In this document: one piece after another, positions 6,556 through 15,843 of the stretch | Layout: each line of letters starts with the position of its first letter | Position numbering within the stretch: the first letter of the stretch is position 1 | Assembly (NCBI GenBank): GCA_023396415.1 | Contig: JAEWWJ010000120.1 | Location: 10,104 to 74,103 of the forward strand | DNA from: Bacteroidota bacterium | Lineage (GTDB): Bacteria > Bacteroidota > Bacteroidia > Bacteroidales > F082 | Direction: 5' to 3' | Length of the DNA stretch: 64,000 nucleotides | Program-made: the position numbers and the translations under genes | Notes under the pieces: generated by a model | Databases searched by the model: none | Told to the model about the DNA's origin: nothing | The model's input: only the letters and a program-made list of their open reading frames with translations

Positions 6556-8073
6556 ATGAACAATTCCCAAAAGAAAAGAAGTCCATGGGTTAACTGGACC
6601 CTTTTTGTAGTTACTATCGTAGCCGTTTTCCTACTAGGACTATTGGTTTCGAGCATTACAGAACGTAGAGCAGAAGCAATATTTGCCTACAAACCAAAAG
6701 TGAAAATAGCCGATTTTGAGCCCCGCAACGAAGTTTGGGGAAAGAATTATCCTTGGCAATATGAATCGTATAGAAAAACACAAGAAACTGATTTCCATAC
6801 ACCTCATGGTGGCAATGCCATGCGCGATGTGCTCGAATCAAGTCCGGAGTTGGTGGTGATGTGGGCCGGATATGGCTTTTCGAAAGATTACAGTCAAGGT
6901 CGCGGCCACTCTTATGCCATTGATGATCTTCACAACAGTTTGCGCACAGGTGGCCCCACCGGACCAAACGATGGCCCAATGCCCAGTACTTGCTGGACGT
7001 GCAAAGGCCCTGATGTGCCACGTATGATGAACAAGTTGGGCAGTCCTGCTGCATTTTATGCCGGCAAGTGGGCTTCAAATGGCGAAGAAGTTGTCAATTC
7101 TATTGGTTGCGCCGATTGCCACAACCCTGAAACAATGGATCTTACCATCACACGCCCTGCCCTTATTGAAGCTTTTGAAGCTATGGGAAAAGACATCAAA
7201 AAAGCTACACATCAAGAAATGCGTTCTTTGGTTTGCGCCCAATGCCACGTTGAATATTACTTCAACAATGCCAATAAAGAAGAAAGACCTAATTACCTTA
7301 CCTTCCCTTGGGTGAATGGTTTTGAACCCGAAGCCATGTTGAAATACTATGATGATATTAATTTCAGCGATTGGACACATTCATTGAGCAAAACCCCAAT
7401 GTTGAAAGCTCAACACCCCGATTATGAAGTATATACTACCGGAATTCATGCCGAAAGAGGTGTGTCATGCGCTGATTGTCACATGCCATATGTGAGCGAA
7501 GGCGGATTAAAATATTCCAACCATCACGTTACTTCACCTTTGAAATATGTTTCGCAAGCCTGCCAAACATGCCATCGCGAGAGCGAAACCACTTTGATGA
7601 AAAACGTGTACGATCGCCAAGATAAAATTGCCGAAATTAGACACACATCCGAAAAACTTTTGGCCAAAGCACACATTGAAGCAAAAATGGCTTGGGATAA
7701 GGGTGCTACAGAAGCGGAAATGAAACCTGTTTTGTATGAAATACGTGCCGGTCAATGGTATTGGGATTATGTTGCAGCCTCACATGGTGGCTCATTCCAC
7801 TCGCCTGTTGAAAGTGCCAGGGTAATCGGAAAAGCAATTGACCATGCACAAAATGCACGCATTCAATTAGCAAGAATTTTAGCTGCCAAAGGCATCACCG
7901 CCGAAATTGATTATCCAGATATTTCGACCAAAGCCAAAGCACAAGAGTATATTGGCCTTCCAATGGACAAACTGAGAGAAGAGAAAGATGTTTTCTTGAA
8001 AAACTTAGTTCCGGTTTGGAAGCAAAAAGCAGCTGAACGCGAAGCGAATTATGGCGTTGTTTTAAACGAATAA
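6556..8073 (+). CDS. nrfA: Ammonia-forming cytochrome c nitrite reductase catalytic subunit
   Basis: NrfA reduces nitrite to ammonium with six electrons in the periplasm. The 505-residue protein has an N-terminal anchor or uncleaved signal (about residues 13-34) and five haem motifs. The catalytic haem site is the diagnostic CxxCK, CWTCK at 146-150. The others are CxxCH at 185, 227, 305 and 336. Length is normal for the family. It forms an operon with nrfH and is followed by a strong terminator at 8095-8127. No nrfE/F/G, nrfI or ccs haem-lyase genes are next to it, so maturation factors for the CxxCK haem must be elsewhere. The gene implies nitrite respiration to ammonium (DNRA) or nitrite/NO detoxification. 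Confidence 0.97.
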   Translation: MNNSQKKRSPWVNWTLFVVTIVAVFLLGLLVSSITERRAEAIFAYKPKVKIADFEPRNEVWGKNYPWQYESYRKTQETDFHTPHGGNAMRDVLESSPELVVMWAGYGFSKDYSQGRGHSYAIDDLHNSLRTGGPTGPNDGPMPSTCWTCKGPDVPRMMNKLGSPAAFYAGKWASNGEEVVNSIGCADCHNPETMDLTITRPALIEAFEAMGKDIKKATHQEMRSLVCAQCHVEYYFNNANKEERPNYLTFPWVNGFEPEAMLKYYDDINFSDWTHSLSKTPMLKAQHPDYEVYTTGIHAERGVSCADCHMPYVSEGGLKYSNHHVTSPLKYVSQACQTCHRESETTLMKNVYDRQDKIAEIRHTSEKLLAKAHIEAKMAWDKGATEAEMKPVLYEIRAGQWYWDYVAASHGGSFHSPVESARVIGKAIDHAQNARIQLARILAAKGITAEIDYPDISTKAKAQEYIGLPMDKLREEKDVFLKNLVPVWKQKAAEREANYGVVLNE

Positions 8074-8094
8074 AACGAATTAAGAAATTGATTC

Positions 8095-8127
8095 AAGCCG
8101 CTGGACTTAGGTTCAGCGGCTTTTTTT
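8095..8127 (+). terminator. Rho-independent terminator after nrfA
   Basis: AAGCCGCTGGAC (8095-8106) pairs with GTTCAGCGGCTT (8111-8122) around a TTAG loop, with one G-U pair, and is followed by a run of T. Confidence 0.9.
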
Positions 8128-8221
8128 GAAAATTAAGTTCTTCATTATTAATGATTTGAAAAATTAATCATCACAAAATCAGCTGCTCAAGTTTAAAACT
8201 TGTCGCAGACGATCAGTTCTG

Positions 8222-8249
8222 TTGACCAAAGCCCTAAAATGTATCTTTG
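8222..8249 (+). promoter_or_regulatory. Promoter of the receiver/PPDK-N fusion gene
   Basis: TTG at 8222-8224 and TATCTTTG at 8242-8249 have a 17-base spacer and fit the Bacteroidota consensus. This shows that the in-frame TTG at 8247 cannot be the start codon and favours ATG at 8277. A 15-base dyad (CAAGTT-TAA-AACTTG, 8188-8202) lies upstream and could be an operator. Confidence 0.7.
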
Positions 8250-8276
8250 CAACATCACTTTCAAAAAAACAACCCT

Positions 8277-11276
8277 ATGGCTCCTACACGTTTCGATTTT
8301 CATAAAAGAAACTACCTTTTCACCGATACCCCTTTCATCAGTTTGATGAAAAAACGCATTTACCACGTCTTGTTGATTTCATCGGTATATGATGCATTTA
8401 TGCTCGAAGAAGATGGGCGCATTGATGAACAAATTTTTAACGAATATGTATCGTTGAACCTTCGCTATCCTCCTTCGTTTATTCTCGTGAGCACCAAAGC
8501 AGAGGCCATGACTGTTTTGGCTGAAGAATCAATTGATCTTGTGGTGATTATGTTAAGCTCACGTGAGAAACAAACCTATGATCTGGCCGAAACCATTAAG
8601 CAAGAATATGAAGAAATACCTATTGTAGTTTTGGCTCCCTTGTCGCGTGAGCTGAGTTTAAAAATTGACAGAAAAGAACTCAAATCGGTCAATTATGTTT
8701 TCAATTGGCTAGGCAATGCCGATATTTTGTTGGCCATCATAAAATTGATTGAGGACAAGATGAATGCCGACCACGACATCGTTGAAATTGGGGTTCAATG
8801 TATCATTTTAGTCGAAGATTCAGTCCGTTTTTACAGCAGTTATCTTCCAAATATTTATAAAATTATTTTCAAGCAGTCAAAATCCTTTATGACAGAGGGC
8901 TTGAATGAACACCAGAAGACACTGAGAATGAGAGGCCGGCCTAAAATTCTTTTGGCCACCAATTATGAAGAGGCGATTGAACTTTATAAAAAGTACAAAG
9001 GCAATTTGTTGGGCATCATCTCCGACATTAGTTATGAACGCGAGGGCAAAATTGATGATGAGGCAGGTTTACGGTTGTGCCAGGTGGTGAAGAAAAACGA
9101 TAAATACATGCCTCTTTTGCTGCAATCGGCTGACAATGCCAGCGAAGAAATGGCCAAAAAAATTAAGGTAGGCTTTATCAATAAAAATTCCAAATCATTA
9201 TCCATCGAGCTTCGCCGATTCATTCGTGAATATTTTGCCTTTGGTGATTTTGTGTTTAAAGACCCCTCAACCGGCATGGAAGTGATGCGTGCCAACGACT
9301 TAAAAACCATGCAAGAACGCATTTTTCAGGTGCCGAATGAGTCGCTACAGTATCATATTGAACGAAATCATCTTTCTAAATGGCTTCGAGCGAGGGCTTT
9401 ATTTCCGTTGGCCGATCTGTTTAAAATGTTTTCGCCAAGTGATTTTTCCGACAGCGACGATACCAAACGTTTTGTTTTCGATGCTATTGCCACCTTTCGT
9501 CTGAACAAAGCCAGAGGAGTAATTGCCGAGTTTAACCGCGAAAGTTTTGACGAATACCTTTCGTTCACTCGCATTGGTCAAGGTTCAATCGGAGGTAAAG
9601 CGCGTGGTTTGGCTTTTCTCGATTCTTTGATCAAACGCAACCGTTTGTATGATCGTTTCAACGGTGTAACTATCGGCATACCGCGAACAGTTGTGCTATG
9701 TACCGACATTTTTGATGAATTCATGGAAGAAAACAACCTCTATCCAGTGGTCCTGACTGATGAATTTTCTGACGATGAAATTCTAAGACAATTTATTGAA
9801 GCCCGACTTCCGTACCGCATTCATGAAGATTTATACACATTAATTTCTGTCATCAGAAATCCACTGGCCATTCGATCATCGAGCTTGCTCGAAGATTCAC
9901 ATTATCAGCCCTTTGCCGGAATTTACAGTACGTATATGATTCCTGTGGTGGAGAATGATGAACGCACCATGATTAAAATGCTCAGCAATGCCATTAAAAG
10001 CGTCTATGCAAGTGCATTTTACAAAGACAGCAAAGCGTATATGATGGCCACAAAAAATGTAATTGACGAAGAAAAGATGAGCATCGTCATACAAGAAGTT
10101 TGTGGAAAAGCTTACGATAAACACTATTATCCGGCTTGCTCAGGTGTTGCACGTTCGATCAATTTTTATCCTATTGGCCCCGAAAAGCCGGAAGATGGCA
10201 TAGCAAATATCGCGCTTGGCTTAGGAAAACATATTGTGGATGGAGGCCAAACCTTGCGTTTCTCGCCTAAATTTCCTCAAAAAGTACTGCAAACATCGCA
10301 GCCTGATCTCGCCCTGCGCGAAACGCAAAAAGTTTTTTACGCCCTCAATCTCGACCCCGAAAGCTTCAAAATAACTCCCGATGAATCAGCCAATTTGCTC
10401 CAGCTAAAGATTGCCGAAGCCGAGAAAGATGGCGTAATGAAACTTATTTGTTCTACCTACGATTATCATAGCAACGTGCTTCGTGATGGGTATCAAGATG
10501 TGGGTAAGCGCTTGGTTACCTTTGCTAACATACTTAAATACAACACTTTTCCACTTGCTGAAATTTTACAAACTCTCTTAAAAACGGGTCAAAAAGAGAT
10601 GGGAAAACCCATTGAAATAGAGTTTGCTATCGAATTGAACAAACCATTGGCTATGCAAAAGATGTTTTACGTTTTGCAAATTCGGCCCATCGTCAACATT
10701 GATGAAACCAGTGCTTACAAGCTTGATGGCATTCCAAATGAAGATCTGCTAATTCGAGCAGAGCACACCCTTGGAAACGGACTTATCAATCAAATTTACG
10801 ACTTCGTTTATGTTAAACCTGCCGCCTTTGATCCATCAAAAACACGCGAAATTGCTGATTTGGTGGGCAAAATCAATGAAAAGTTTTTGCAGGAAGATAA
10901 AAATTATGTCCTCGTGGGGCCGGGTCGTTGGGGTTCGAGCGATCCTTGGTTAGGCATTCCGGTAAAATGGCCGCAAATATCTGCTGCAAGAGTCATCATT
11001 GAGTCGGGCCTCGAGAACTACCGAATTGACCCCAGTCAGGGAACGCATTTTTTCCAAAATCTAACTTCTTTTGGGGTTGGTTATTTCACCATCAACCCCT
11101 ATATTAACGACGGATTTTACGACTTGGACTACCTCGATGCACAAGAGGTAATCTATGAAGATACTTATATTCGACATGTTCGCTTTACTGAACAAATTGT
11201 TATTGTAATTGATGGAAAGCGCAATAAAGGCATCATTTTAAAAGATGGTGTGGCCTTTAAAAATGGTGACAGATAG
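8277..11276 (+). CDS. Receiver-receiver-PPDK N-terminal (PEP/pyruvate-binding) fusion protein
   Basis: This is a soluble protein of 999 residues. Residues about 25-150 look like a receiver domain that has lost its phosphoacceptor (DLVVIMLS where DxxxxD is expected). Residues about 175-355 look like a second receiver with an acidic VEDS start, an Asp in GIISDIS and conserved downstream S and K. From about 430 to 805 is the ATP-binding PPDK_N domain (GSIGGKARGLAFL near 435, AIRSSSLLED near 531, LQIRPIV near 799). The C-terminal 150 residues (GPGRWGSSDPW near 881) match no domain I can name. The phosphohistidine swivel domain and PEP-binding barrel of real PEP synthase/PPDK are absent, so it cannot be a complete enzyme of that kind. 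I infer a signal-controlled phosphotransfer or ATP-dependent role. The start was set from the promoter at 8242-8249. Confidence 0.85.
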   Translation: MAPTRFDFHKRNYLFTDTPFISLMKKRIYHVLLISSVYDAFMLEEDGRIDEQIFNEYVSLNLRYPPSFILVSTKAEAMTVLAEESIDLVVIMLSSREKQTYDLAETIKQEYEEIPIVVLAPLSRELSLKIDRKELKSVNYVFNWLGNADILLAIIKLIEDKMNADHDIVEIGVQCIILVEDSVRFYSSYLPNIYKIIFKQSKSFMTEGLNEHQKTLRMRGRPKILLATNYEEAIELYKKYKGNLLGIISDISYEREGKIDDEAGLRLCQVVKKNDKYMPLLLQSADNASEEMAKKIKVGFINKNSKSLSIELRRFIREYFAFGDFVFKDPSTGMEVMRANDLKTMQERIFQVPNESLQYHIERNHLSKWLRARALFPLADLFKMFSPSDFSDSDDTKRFVFDAIATFRLNKARGVIAEFNRESFDEYLSFTRIGQGSIGGKARGLAFLDSLIKRNRLYDRFNGVTIGIPRTVVLCTDIFDEFMEENNLYPVVLTDEFSDDEILRQFIEARLPYRIHEDLYTLISVIRNPLAIRSSSLLEDSHYQPFAGIYSTYMIPVVENDERTMIKMLSNAIKSVYASAFYKDSKAYMMATKNVIDEEKMSIVIQEVCGKAYDKHYYPACSGVARSINFYPIGPEKPEDGIANIALGLGKHIVDGGQTLRFSPKFPQKVLQTSQPDLALRETQKVFYALNLDPESFKITPDESANLLQLKIAEAEKDGVMKLICSTYDYHSNVLRDGYQDVGKRLVTFANILKYNTFPLAEILQTLLKTGQKEMGKPIEIEFAIELNKPLAMQKMFYVLQIRPIVNIDETSAYKLDGIPNEDLLIRAEHTLGNGLINQIYDFVYVKPAAFDPSKTREIADLVGKINEKFLQEDKNYVLVGPGRWGSSDPWLGIPVKWPQISAARVIIESGLENYRIDPSQGTHFFQNLTSFGVGYFTINPYINDGFYDLDYLDAQEVIYEDTYIRHVRFTEQIVIVIDGKRNKGIILKDGVAFKNGDR

Positions 11277-11305
11277 CTACTCTGATGTATAATTTTCATG
11301 CCCTC

Positions 11306-11337
11306 TTGGATTTTCATGTTTTTTTGTTTTACCTTTG
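11306..11337 (+). promoter_or_regulatory. Promoter of the TM1266-like gene
   Basis: TTG at 11306-11308 and TACCTTTG at 11330-11337, spacer 21 bases, 26 bases before the ATG at 11364. Confidence 0.55.
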
Positions 11338-11363
11338 TGAATAAATTAACAAAACTATAAATC

Positions 11364-11621
11364 ATGACAAGAAATGTAATGTTGATCCTCATTGGATCGC
11401 GTCAAGATGCCGCAGAAAAAGTTCAGAAAATCCTTACCGGATGGGGATGCTTTATCAAAACACGTTTGGGTTTGCATGATGATGTTCTCGACAATTGCTC
11501 ACAAAACGGATTGATTTTCTTAGAGCTTACCGGCGATATTGCACAAATGCAAGAAATTGAAAGAAAGCTAAATCTTGTAAAATCAGTGGATGCCCGCTTG
11601 ATTACCTTGGACACCGACTGA
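11364..11621 (+). CDS. TM1266-type ACT-like small regulator
   Basis: This 85-residue protein has an ACT/NikR-C-like alternation: a first strand VMLILIGS, a helix, TRLGLHD, GLIFLELTGD and DARLITLD at the end. This matches the TM1266 family called 'iron-only hydrogenase system putative regulator'. No hydrogenase genes are in the window. It has its own promoter (11330-11337) and a terminator (11637-11664), so it is a single-gene unit. The exact role is not known from sequence. Confidence 0.7.
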   Translation: MTRNVMLILIGSRQDAAEKVQKILTGWGCFIKTRLGLHDDVLDNCSQNGLIFLELTGDIAQMQEIERKLNLVKSVDARLITLDTD

Positions 11622-11636
11622 GCTTTAAACACCATT

Positions 11637-11664
11637 AAAAACCGCTTTAAAGCGGTTTTTTTTG
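11637..11664 (+). terminator. Rho-independent terminator
   Basis: A near-perfect palindrome AACCGCTTTAAAGCGGTT followed by a T run, 18 bases after the stop of the small regulator gene. Confidence 0.9.
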
Positions 11665-11750
11665 TCAAAGTCCATTTTTACAGATAGGAAGGCTTCTCAG
11701 ATTAATGGACAATCCCCAATTAAATACACCCGTTTATATAGAGAAAGTGG

Positions 11751-11758
11751 TATTTTTG
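11751..11758 (+). promoter_or_regulatory. Promoter -7 box of purK
   Basis: TATTTTTG matches TAnnTTTG, 43 bases before the purK ATG. No clear -33 TTG. Confidence 0.5.
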
Positions 11759-11801
11759 CGCCAATTGTTTAAATGAGAGCGCAAAAATTAACAGCAAATG
11801 T

Positions 11802-12956
11802 ATGAAGCAAACCATCAGTTCCGATTTTAAACTGGGTATTTTGGGTGGAGGCCAGTTGGGCAAAATGCTTTGCCAGGCAGCCAGCTCATGGGATGTCAAC
11901 ACCTATGTTTTAGATCCCGACCCTGAGGCGGCAGCCTCGGGAGTGGCCACGAGCTTTGTTCATGGTTCTTTTCGAGATTATGATACGGTCATCCAATTTG
12001 CGAAAGACATGGATATGATTACAATCGAGATTGAAGGGGTTAACATTGAGGCAGTTGAGGAAATTGAGCGCTGGGGTGTTCCTGTGCTGCCACAGCCTGC
12101 TTGTTTGCGTATCATCAGGGATAAAGGACTTCAAAAGCAGTTTTATGCCGATCAGCAGCTACCGACAGCGGCTTTTCGGTTGTTTGCGAACGCTCAAGAA
12201 GTTTTGGCAGCTGTAGCTTCAGGAGAAGTTTCGCTGCCTTTTGTTCAAAAAACACGATTGTCAGGATACGATGGCCAAGGTGTGTTAATTGTTTCCAATA
12301 CATCCGATCTTGAAAAACTTTTTGAAAGCCCTTCGGTGGTAGAGGATTATGTCGCCGAAGCTCTGGAAATAGCAGTAATTGTTTCGCGCAACGCATCGGG
12401 TGAAATGGCTTGTTTTCCAGCTGTTGAAATGGTTTTCAATGCCGAAGCCAACCTTGTGGAATCGTTGTTATCTCCCGCCCGCATTTCATCCGCTTTAGCT
12501 GAAGAAGCTGCTGCTATTGCTGTTCGCGCGGCTGAAACCTTGAACATAATCGGGCTTTTGGCTGTAGAGTTTTTTGTGGATCAGCAAGGAAATCTGCTCA
12601 TCAATGAAGTGGCTCCTCGTCCGCACAACAGCGGTCATCACACCATTGAAAGCACCATCACTTCTCAATACGAACAGCATCTACGAGCTATTTTTGGTTA
12701 TCACCTGGGTTCGACTCAAATCAAAATGCCTGCCGTCATGGTCAACATTTTAGGAGGAAAAGGTTATTCAGGCCCGGCACTTTACAAAGGTTTGAATGAA
12801 GTTTTAAACATTCAAGGTGTGAAGCTGCATATTTATGGAAAAAAACAAACCAGACCCTATCGCAAGATGGGTCATGCCACTATTTTAGCCGAAACAGCCG
12901 AAATGGCATTAGAAAAGGCAGCCATTGTGCTTAAAACATTGCGGGTTGAAGCTTAA
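11802..12956 (+). CDS. purK: 5-(carboxyamino)imidazole ribonucleotide synthase
   Basis: PurK carboxylates AIR to N5-CAIR with ATP and bicarbonate in purine synthesis. The 384-residue protein has the ATP-grasp layout: N-terminal GILGGGQLGKMLCQAA (9-24), DPDPEAAAS (38-46), FVQKTRLSGYDGQGV, and the C-terminal ATP/metal site NEVAPRPHNSGHHTIE. Length is usual for PurK. purE follows after 12 bases, giving the standard two-step pair. A -7 box precedes it. Confidence 0.96.
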   Translation: MKQTISSDFKLGILGGGQLGKMLCQAASSWDVNTYVLDPDPEAAASGVATSFVHGSFRDYDTVIQFAKDMDMITIEIEGVNIEAVEEIERWGVPVLPQPACLRIIRDKGLQKQFYADQQLPTAAFRLFANAQEVLAAVASGEVSLPFVQKTRLSGYDGQGVLIVSNTSDLEKLFESPSVVEDYVAEALEIAVIVSRNASGEMACFPAVEMVFNAEANLVESLLSPARISSALAEEAAAIAVRAAETLNIIGLLAVEFFVDQQGNLLINEVAPRPHNSGHHTIESTITSQYEQHLRAIFGYHLGSTQIKMPAVMVNILGGKGYSGPALYKGLNEVLNIQGVKLHIYGKKQTRPYRKMGHATILAETAEMALEKAAIVLKTLRVEA

Positions 12957-12968
12957 AATAAAACGACA

Positions 12969-13478
12969 ATGAACGAAAAATCAATCACCGATGCCCAAGT
13001 GAGCATCATCATGGGTTCTCAATCTGATTTACCTGTAATGCGCGAAGCTGCTGAGCGTTTGCGGCTTATGGGTGTTTCTTTTGAAATGCGTGTTGTTTCT
13101 GCACATCGCACACCCGAATATATGGTAAGCTTTGCCAAGGAAGCGGCTCGCAGGGGTATTCTCGTTATTATAGCCGGAGCCGGCGGTGCGGCACATCTGC
13201 CCGGAATGGTAGCCAGTTTAACGCCTTTACCGGTGATTGGGGTTCCGATAAAATCGTCGAATTCCATTGAAGGAATTGACTCGCTGTTGTCTATCGTCCA
13301 AATGCCTAAAGGTATTCCTGTGGCTACGGTTGCCATCAATGGAGCTGCCAATGCAGGATTATTGGCAGCACGAATCATCGCTACTTTCGATCAAAAGGTA
13401 CGGGAAAGGATGGAACTTTTTATGGCAGAGCAGACAGAGGAAGTGTTGAAAAATGCCAAGTTAGGGTTTGACCTCTAA
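12969..13478 (+). CDS. purE: N5-carboxyaminoimidazole ribonucleotide mutase
   Basis: This 169-residue class I PurE converts N5-CAIR to CAIR. Signature segments are [11 protein letters not shown] (near residue 14), VVSAHRTPE with the catalytic histidine, and [11 protein letters not shown]. It is the partner of purK, 12 bases upstream. Its last 18 bases (13461-13478) overlap the 3' end of the convergent antiporter gene on the other strand, so the two transcripts must run into each other; no terminator lies between. Confidence 0.96.
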   Translation: MNEKSITDAQVSIIMGSQSDLPVMREAAERLRLMGVSFEMRVVSAHRTPEYMVSFAKEAARRGILVIIAGAGGAAHLPGMVASLTPLPVIGVPIKSSNSIEGIDSLLSIVQMPKGIPVATVAINGAANAGLLAARIIATFDQKVRERMELFMAEQTEEVLKNAKLGFDL

Positions 13479-14972
13479 TTTCTTCTTTGAATCTTTTTTA
13501 TCCTCTTTTTTATTGTTTACGAAACAAACCTTTACCGCGTCCATGCCTTCCTGACTGCTGGCAAGGATAAAAAGTTTATCGTTGGTTTCAATTTTTGTTG
13601 CGCCATTGGGCGTTAGGTATTGACCATCACGTTGTATCATCGCTATGATGGCACTGCTTGGAAATTCTAAATCAATAATTTTCTTGCCTGAGATCGAATG
13701 TTGTGGCATCACCAACACCTCTTCCAAAAGTGCGTTTTTTGGTTCATCCATAAATTCATCCAGTGGATGTCTTTTCTTTTCGCCGGCAGGCAGATTGACC
13801 TTCAACCATTTAGCTACCACAGAAAGGGTAGTACCTTGTATTATCACAGAGGTAACAGAGATGAAAAAGACGATATTAAAGATGTAGTAGGCCTTGTCAA
13901 TGCCTGCCAAAAGTGGAAAAGTAGCAAAAACGATGGGTACAGCGCCTCTTAAACCGACCCATGACAAAAATGCTTTTTCCGAATTAGGCATTTTAAAAAA
14001 GCTGAGGCTGGTGAACACACTGATGGGCCGGGCCACAAGGATTAAAAACAAGGAGATAAGAAGTCCAATGCCCATCACATTCAAGAGTTCCGAGGCTGAC
14101 ACCAGAAGTCCGAGGCTTAAAAACAAAATAATTTGCATAAGCCAAGCCAAACCATCAAACACTTTTAAAACCGTTCGTTTGTGAATAAAGTATTGATTTC
14201 CAAGAAAAACAGCAGATAGGTAAACGGCCAAAAAACCATTTCCATGCAGCACTTGTGTAAGTGAATACACAAAAAGCATCAAGGCGATCACCAAAACCGG
14301 ATACAAGCCTTCAAAACCCAATTTAATGTTATTGATCACCCATTTGCTCAAGTAACCAAAAGCGATTCCGACAGCAGCACCAATGACCATTTGAAGCAAA
14401 AAGGTTGGAATAACGGTCGTAAAGCTTTGGTTTTGGTTGACAACCAGTCCTAAAAAAGTGATCATCAACACATAGGCCATCGGATCATTGCTTCCGCTTT
14501 CGAGCTCCAAGGTAGGACGTAAGTTGTTTTTGAGGGCAATATTTTTCGAGCGAAGGATAGAAAAAACCGCGGCAGCATCCGTCGAAGAAACAATGGAGCC
14601 CAACAAAAGACTTTCTAAAATGGTAAAGTCGGCTATGAGCCACACGAAAAAGCCTAAAATACCAGTGGTTAAAAGAACACCCACGGTGGAAAGCGCGATT
14701 CCTCTTTTTACAATGGGTTTTATGGACACCCAGTCAGTGTCTAATCCACCGGAAAAGAGAATGAAATTCAACGACACAATTCCGATAGCTTGAGCCACAC
14801 CGTAACTATCAAAAGCCAGATGACCAATGCCTTCTGAACCAGCCAGCATACCTATGGCAATAAACAAAAGTAAGGTGGGAATGCCGTACTTATTAGAAGT
14901 TCGTCCGGCCAAAACACTAATTAGAAGGAGGGTAGAGGTGATTAAAAGGAAATGCTCAATGGTTAAAGACAT
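13461..14972 (-). CDS. Potassium (or sodium)/proton antiporter with TrkA-C-like domain
   Basis: This 503-residue membrane protein has about 12 helices of the CPA family (residues 5-385), including the membrane motif [14 protein letters not shown] and [13 protein letters not shown] with the ion-binding Asp. It also has a cytosolic C-terminal part (about 415-485) resembling a TrkA-C/RCK-C ligand-binding domain ([23 protein letters not shown]). This is the layout of NhaP2/CvrA-type K+:H+ antiporters, which restore pH or K+ balance. The patatin gene starts upstream with a 19-base gap, so the two may be co-transcribed. The tail is Lys-rich ([11 protein letters not shown]). Confidence 0.87.
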   Translation of the reverse strand: MSLTIEHFLLITSTLLLISVLAGRTSNKYGIPTLLLFIAIGMLAGSEGIGHLAFDSYGVAQAIGIVSLNFILFSGGLDTDWVSIKPIVKRGIALSTVGVLLTTGILGFFVWLIADFTILESLLLGSIVSSTDAAAVFSILRSKNIALKNNLRPTLELESGSNDPMAYVLMITFLGLVVNQNQSFTTVIPTFLLQMVIGAAVGIAFGYLSKWVINNIKLGFEGLYPVLVIALMLFVYSLTQVLHGNGFLAVYLSAVFLGNQYFIHKRTVLKVFDGLAWLMQIILFLSLGLLVSASELLNVMGIGLLISLFLILVARPISVFTSLSFFKMPNSEKAFLSWVGLRGAVPIVFATFPLLAGIDKAYYIFNIVFFISVTSVIIQGTTLSVVAKWLKVNLPAGEKKRHPLDEFMDEPKNALLEEVLVMPQHSISGKKIIDLEFPSSAIIAMIQRDGQYLTPNGATKIETNDKLFILASSQEGMDAVKVCFVNNKKEDKKDSKKKLEVKP

Positions 14973-14991
14973 AAGTTCGTTTAAATGGTTG

Positions 14992-15792
14992 TTAGGTAGA
15001 GTTGATAGGAGCTTTACTGGCTATTTGCTCTCTGATTGCATAGCGATGCCGCAGACCCATTTGATATCCGATCTCAAAAATTTCATCAGCGTGCTGAAAA
15101 TCAAAAGTGCCAAACCGAAACACTTCCGGGGCATCTATCAGCACATCGCAGGCATCCATTTGGCCAGAAATGGTGTTATTTACTGCCAAATTTAAGCTGC
15201 GTTCACTCACTGCTTTTATGGAAGTAAAAGCTGTTTCAACTTCAAGAATGTTATAAGTTTGAACCCCAACCACAAGTCTTTTGTTGTTTTTTAGACATTG
15301 TATCGGAAGGTTATTGGTCAAACCTCCATCTACATAATAATAGTTTCCAATGTGCACGGGTTGAAAAATAACCGGAATGGAAGCAGAAGCCACCACCCAG
15401 TCAATCAATGGCCCCTCGGTGATGAGTTCGTTACAGCCTTTGTTGAGATTAGTAACAGAAATAATAAGAGGAATGTTCAAGTCTTTAAACATTTGGGCCT
15501 TAAGAAAAAGCTGCAATTGTTCGCGTAAAACCACCAGCGAGCCAAGGCCACCTCTTCTTCCAATCCACGAGGGTAGGGTAGTTAGCTCCGGTTTTTTAAT
15601 GGCTTTTAACATATCGCCTGGTGCTACTCCTCCGGCATACATTGCCCCAACAATGGCGCCCATGCTGGCGCCCGAAATAATTTCTGGTTTTAGGTTGATT
15701 TCATCCAAGGCTTTAAGAAAACCCGAATGAATAATGCCCCTTGCACCGCCGCCGCTGAGCGCCAGTCCAAAGGGCATTGTATCGGTTTTCAT
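14992..15792 (-). CDS. Patatin-like phospholipase
   Basis: This 266-residue protein of the RssA/patatin family has the oxyanion loop GGGARG (14-19), the nucleophile elbow GASMG with S43, and the DGG motif of the catalytic Asp (YVDGGL). It has no signal peptide, so it acts on lipids from the cytosolic side. A second ATG at codon 6 (MPFGLAL) is an equally good start. A -7 box on the minus strand lies upstream at 15818-15825, and the antiporter gene follows. Confidence 0.88.
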   Translation of the reverse strand: MKTDTMPFGLALSGGGARGIIHSGFLKALDEINLKPEIISGASMGAIVGAMYAGGVAPGDMLKAIKKPELTTLPSWIGRRGGLGSLVVLREQLQLFLKAQMFKDLNIPLIISVTNLNKGCNELITEGPLIDWVVASASIPVIFQPVHIGNYYYVDGGLTNNLPIQCLKNNKRLVVGVQTYNILEVETAFTSIKAVSERSLNLAVNNTISGQMDACDVLIDAPEVFRFGTFDFQHADEIFEIGYQMGLRHRYAIREQIASKAPINST

Positions 15793-15817
15793 CTTGATTC
15801 AAGTTTATTAGGTTGAA

Positions 15818-15825
15818 CAAAGATA
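15818..15825 (-). promoter_or_regulatory. Promoter -7 box of the patatin-antiporter unit
   Basis: Minus-strand TATCTTTG, 25 bases before the patatin ATG. Confidence 0.6.
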
Positions 15826-15843
15826 AAAAAAGAATCTAAAAAG

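Noticed and set aside
6656..7380. Frames antisense to or shifted from nrfA
   Set aside because: nrfA is unambiguous from its five haem motifs; these are shadows.
8247..8276. TTG start for the receiver/PPDK fusion
   Set aside because: It overlaps the promoter -7 box at 8242-8249, so it cannot be in the transcript.
12705..12725. GGTTCGACTC, resembling a tRNA T-loop
   Set aside because: Lies inside purK in a coding frame and no cloverleaf can be formed around it.
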